From NCBI GenBank assembly GCA_050122535.1, contig JASFIT010000209.1, positions 1-8,041 of the forward strand: a stretch of DNA of 8,041 nt, given 5' to 3'. The notes under the pieces were generated by a model that ran no database searches, was not told the DNA's origin, and worked only from the letters and a program-made list of their open reading frames with translations. The DNA comes from JASFEQ01 sp050122535 (lineage in GTDB: Bacteria > Desulfobacterota > DSM-4660 > Desulfatiglandales > HGW-15). The translations under genes were made by a program, and so were the position numbers. How positions within the stretch are numbered: position 1 is the stretch's first letter; every line of letters begins with the position of its first letter. Of this stretch, positions 5,869-8,041 are shown in pieces.

Positions 5869-6264
5869 TCAATCGCCACGACTGATAATCCACCTTATCC
5901 AAACCCACCCGATAATACTACCAACGCCATAATGCGGAAAATCCCACCATGTGAATGAGGAGCCAAACAAAGTTCTCCCCAAGAAATGAGATCGAACTTT
6001 TTCCAAAATCGGAGGATGCCACAACTGAAGTATTTCTAAGGCACAGGTGATGAGGAATACCCAAACAGGAATTCTGTTAGAGGCTTTTTCATTTGGAAAA
6101 ATGAGGCATACGATCAGGACCCAAAAGACAACATAGAGTACGCCAGCGCCGTAGTCATTGAACCACCATTGAAGGGGCCCTGAATAGAACTTAAAGAGAA
6201 ACCCTGTCGGGGTGACAAAAAGCAAAGAAAGGAGGATATATTTGCGGATGAGAAATTTGGACAC
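5869..6264 (-). CDS. DUF2809-type membrane protein
   Basis: The 131-residue protein has four predicted membrane helices (about residues 9-22, 39-56, 65-82 and 109-127). It resembles DUF2809 proteins, small inner-membrane proteins of unknown function. Family-like features are DYGAGVLY before helix 2, EILQLWHPP (77-85) at the end of helix 3, and FTWWDFPHYGVG (104-115) leading into helix 4. The start is GTG at 6264; an in-frame stop at 6304-6306 rules out a much longer protein. No SD lies directly before the GTG. The nearest, AAGGAGGGG, forms the last codons of ihfA about 28 bases upstream, with a small hairpin in between. With only 25 bp between the genes, it is probably co-transcribed downstream of ihfA. 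Confidence 0.8.
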   Translation of the reverse strand: MSKFLIRKYILLSLLFVTPTGFLFKFYSGPLQWWFNDYGAGVLYVVFWVLIVCLIFPNEKASNRIPVWVFLITCALEILQLWHPPILEKVRSHFLGRTLFGSSFTWWDFPHYGVGSIIGWVWIRWIISRGD

Positions 6265-6267
6265 AAC

Positions 6268-6290
6268 AGGGCTACGGCGGCCGAGGCCCT
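6268..6290 (-). promoter_or_regulatory. Hairpin between the ihfA-end SD and the DUF2809 GTG
   Basis: On -, agggc (6290-6286) can pair with gccct (6272-6268) around a 13-nt loop. It lies between an SD-like AAGGAGG (6301-6295) and the GTG at 6264. If folded, it would reduce the effective SD-to-start spacing to about seven bases. It lacks a T-tract, so it is not an intrinsic terminator. Confidence 0.25.
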
Positions 6291-6577
6291 TACCCCTCCT
6301 TATTTATTCTCTCCCTCAAAACCGGCGAACATCTGAAGGTTAGAACTCTCCTTGAACCCAGCACCAGATCTTCCCCGGTTTGGGGGTTCCTGCCTCTCCG
6401 CTCACTTTTCCTCTTCACAGAAAACTTCCCAAATCCACTGATCAGAACATCCTCGCCATTCTCGAGGGACTTCTTGATGATTTCTAAAAGGGATTCAACC
6501 AGTTCCGTAGATCTGGTCTTGGGAAGCTCCAGCCGGTTGTGGAGAGCACCTATGATATGATTTTTTGTGAGAGTCAT
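6290..6577 (-). CDS. ihfA: Integration host factor subunit alpha (HU/IHF family)
   Basis: IHF-alpha is one half of a nucleoid protein that bends DNA sharply at specific sites, assisting recombination, replication and sigma54 transcription. The 95-residue product shows the N-terminal LTKNHIIGALHNRLELPK helices, the SGFGKF turn (47-52), and the arm tip GRNPQTG (62-68) with the DNA-intercalating Pro65. The SRRVLTFRCSPVLRERIN end is typical of deltaproteobacterial IHF-alpha. The start is set at ATG 6577, not the in-frame TTG at 6583. The ribosome binding site AGGAG (6586-6590) is eight bases from the ATG but only two from the TTG, and the ATG puts the proline at residue 65, as in E. coli IhfA. 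The partner IhfB is not in the window. A DUF2809 gene follows after 25 bp. Confidence 0.93.
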   Translation of the reverse strand: MTLTKNHIIGALHNRLELPKTRSTELVESLLEIIKKSLENGEDVLISGFGKFSVKRKSERRGRNPQTGEDLVLGSRRVLTFRCSPVLRERINKEG

Positions 6578-6641
6578 GGGCAATACTCCTGGGGCAAAGG
6601 TTCTCTGGATTCGAAGGGTATTCCCACCACAATGAAAGGAA

Positions 6642-6668
6642 ATTACAGTCTAAGCATTAATTTGTCAA
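6642..6668 (-). promoter_or_regulatory. ihfA: Candidate promoter for ihfA
   Basis: On -, TTGACA (6663-6668, perfect) is followed by a short 15-bp spacer and TGTAAT (6642-6647, five of six). It would give a leader of about 60 nt before the ATG at 6577. The spacer is at the short limit. Confidence 0.4.
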
Positions 6669-6692
6669 GGAATTTCAGAGGTTATAGAGGAG

Positions 6693-6720
6693 TGAGACAA
6701 AAAACCTCAAAGTTGTCTCA
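6693..6720. promoter_or_regulatory. Inverted repeat upstream of the ihfA promoter (possible operator)
   Basis: TGAGACAA (6693-6700) and TTGTCTCA (6713-6720) form a perfect 8-bp dyad with a 12-bp spacer. It lies 24 bases upstream of the candidate -35 box of ihfA, so a bound activator or autoregulator would fit. There is no T-tract that would make it a terminator. Confidence 0.35.
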
Positions 6721-6933
6721 AAGTGATTTGTGATGCAGGAGGGTTTTGAAGGAATAAATTATGCAAAAAATGGAGGAAAGTAAAAAGCATATTTACATTA
6801 ATAATTCAATAAGTTATATCTAATGGGAGGAACCGCTTTCCCAGGCCGATTTGGCCGATCCCTCAAAAGGTGCGGAATGTGCTAAATAGGTTTTTTGGCG
6901 ATGATGCGTTTTGACGGAAAACTTCACGACCTT
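6721..6933. other. AT-rich non-coding stretch between ihfA and the TPR gene
   Basis: No supported gene is seen in the 356 bases from 6578 to 6933. Bases about 6745-6825 are very AT-rich and could fit an IHF-type or bent-DNA region. A possible 20-codon frame, MQKMEESKKHIYINNSISYI (6761-6823, +), has aagga seven bases ahead of its ATG, but its composition simply follows the AT content. Beyond it, ggccgat occurs twice (6844-6850 and 6853-6859) and forms a small ggcc-gattt-ggcc dyad. No T-tract terminator is seen after the TPR gene. Confidence 0.4.
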
Positions 6934-8041
6934 TCACCCTGCTTTATATTCAGTCCTCCAGCCTGAAAGTAAGTCCTCATCCTCGAAAAAGTCCACCTCC
7001 TCCCCTTTCAAGAGCCTGTGAAGATTTTCCAATCTGTTTTTGATTTCTCTAAAATTTTCAAAAGGACCTTCCAACTCCGAATCAGCATTCCTTTCCCCAC
7101 TCTGCGCCAATGCCATCTCTGCAAATTCAAGTGCTTCGGATCTCTTTTTTTGTCTCGCTAGTAGTGCGGCAATCCAATACATGCACTCCGCCTTATACCC
7201 GGTTGAGGCAAATTCGTCGTTTTCCAGGTGCTCCAGGATCTCACGAAACACAGATTCCGCTTCCGGTAATCTCTCAAATTCTATCAAGAGCCGACCTTTG
7301 TAATAGAGATCAGAAAGACCTGCATTCTTCTTCTTTTCAAGGATGCGTTTGAGGATTTGCATGGCCTTTTTGTACTGACCGTAATCAAAATAGGCAGCGA
7401 CCAAATTATACCCTGCCTGATCCGGGGCATAGGAGCCGTGTTGAAATGCGAATTCAATCTGGCGAAGCCCCAGTTCCCGCTTGTCCGGGATCCAAAACGT
7501 GATGAGGCGCAGGAAATTCGATTTGGCCGTCCGCCAGTAATGATAGGTACCCAGACCCAAATAGACGTCGAAGAGCTTGGTATCCTCCTTTAAGGCCTCT
7601 TGGAAATTGCCTACTCCCTTTTTGGCATCAAAATAGGCATTGATCCAGTTATGTTTGCGAAAGTTATTGAAGGCCCGATACCCGTATGCAGCACCAACGT
7701 AAAACAGAATCCATGGATTGTTTTCCTCCTTTAACAATTTATTGCCTTTCTCAATGGTCAGTTGAATGTTCTTTTCGAACTCTTCCTGAAATCTGTTAAG
7801 CCGAGAGAAGCTCATCCAGCTCTGATAGGTTGCTGCCTTAAAAAAATGGGGGGCCGGATGGGCTGGATAGGTTTCCTGGATTTGCCCAAACAATAGGAGG
7901 CTTTCCTTGAATCGATCGTGAAGAACCAGATTAATTCCCGGTAGCGCGGAATCGTAAAAAATGGGATCTTTTGAAGCCACTGTGCCGGGTGGCAGATCTG
8001 GTAGACTCTCAGTGGCATACGACAGGGCGGGTGAGATGGAC
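6934..8041 (-). CDS. TPR-like, probably exported protein (5' end outside the window)
   Basis: The frame runs from the window edge to TGA 6934-6936, about 368 visible codons. It is helix-rich, with degenerate tetratricopeptide-like pairs such as FKESLLLFGQIQETYPAHPA, LFDVYLGLGTYHYWRTAKSN, GYNLVAAYFDYGQYKKAMQI, LYYKGRLLIEFERLPEAESV and YWIAALLARQKKRSEALEFA, and an acidic C-terminus (EEVDFFEDEDLL). A GTG at 7980 could be read as a start. However, the 20 codons upstream of it are open to the edge, and no ribosome binding site precedes it. Those upstream codons read SISPALSYATESLPDLPPGT, like the end of a signal peptide with a cut after SYA. The true start is therefore judged to lie beyond 8041. 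The tryptophan/tyrosine-rich YGYRAFNNFRKHNW stretch resembles a family of TPR proteins of unknown function. A scaffold or envelope role is inference. Confidence 0.78.
   Translation of the reverse strand, partial: SISPALSYATESLPDLPPGTVASKDPIFYDSALPGINLVLHDRFKESLLLFGQIQETYPAHPAPHFFKAATYQSWMSFSRLNRFQEEFEKNIQLTIEKGNKLLKEENNPWILFYVGAAYGYRAFNNFRKHNWINAYFDAKKGVGNFQEALKEDTKLFDVYLGLGTYHYWRTAKSNFLRLITFWIPDKRELGLRQIEFAFQHGSYAPDQAGYNLVAAYFDYGQYKKAMQILKRILEKKKNAGLSDLYYKGRLLIEFERLPEAESVFREILEHLENDEFASTGYKAECMYWIAALLARQKKRSEALEFAEMALAQSGERNADSELEGPFENFREIKNRLENLHRLLKGEEVDFFEDEDLLSGWRTEYKAG

Noticed and set aside
5487..5908. Two overlapping - strand frames across the Arg-rich gene
   Set aside because: The + strand frame has a near-perfect ribosome binding site and repeated motifs, while the - frames have neither and overlap the end of the DUF2809 gene.

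Overview
The window is a piece of bacterial chromosome. The gene content points to a deltaproteobacterium (Desulfobacterota, sulfate-reducer or syntroph-like). Evidence for this is an IHF-alpha of deltaproteobacterial type, two radical SAM proteins with twin-arginine-like N-termini, a small Arg-rich 'DRRSGNDRR' protein, and a dispersed-repeat-like element of a kind I remember from Desulfobacterales genomes. This placement rests on recalled sequence patterns, since no search was run.

Layout. Bases 1-118 are the tail of a probable DUF456-type membrane protein on +. Bases 143-320 hold a composite palindromic repeat with a 50-nt element at its centre that folds on paper into a perfect three-way junction. 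A 12-TM MFS transporter (392-1645, -) and a hisF gene (1865-2629, +) diverge from a 219-bp region. Their two -35 boxes there form the arms of one palindrome. A PflX-like radical SAM protein with a strong Tat signal (2780-3835, +) converges with an AmrS-like AmmeMemoRadiSam radical SAM enzyme (3871-5013, -), with only 35 bp between them. Next come two small + strand genes, an excisionase-type helix-turn-helix protein starting at GTG (5264-5434) and the Arg-rich 70-residue protein (5648-5860). The latter converges with a probable two-gene - strand unit, ihfA (6290-6577) followed by a DUF2809 membrane protein (5869-6264). A 350-bp AT-rich non-coding stretch precedes a TPR-like, probably exported protein on - (6934 to the window edge) whose N-terminus lies outside the window.

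How the genes relate. There is no single obvious pathway. hisF stands alone, without hisH or other his genes, and has substitutions at one ammonia-gate position and in the phosphate loop. The AmrS gene lacks AMMECR1 and Memo neighbours here. The best leads are the three-way-junction element inside the repeat, the pair of convergent radical SAM genes that both carry export-like N-termini, the shared palindromic promoter region of the MFS/hisF pair, and the Arg-rich small protein. No CRISPR array, tRNA, rRNA, transposase or convincing intrinsic terminator was seen.
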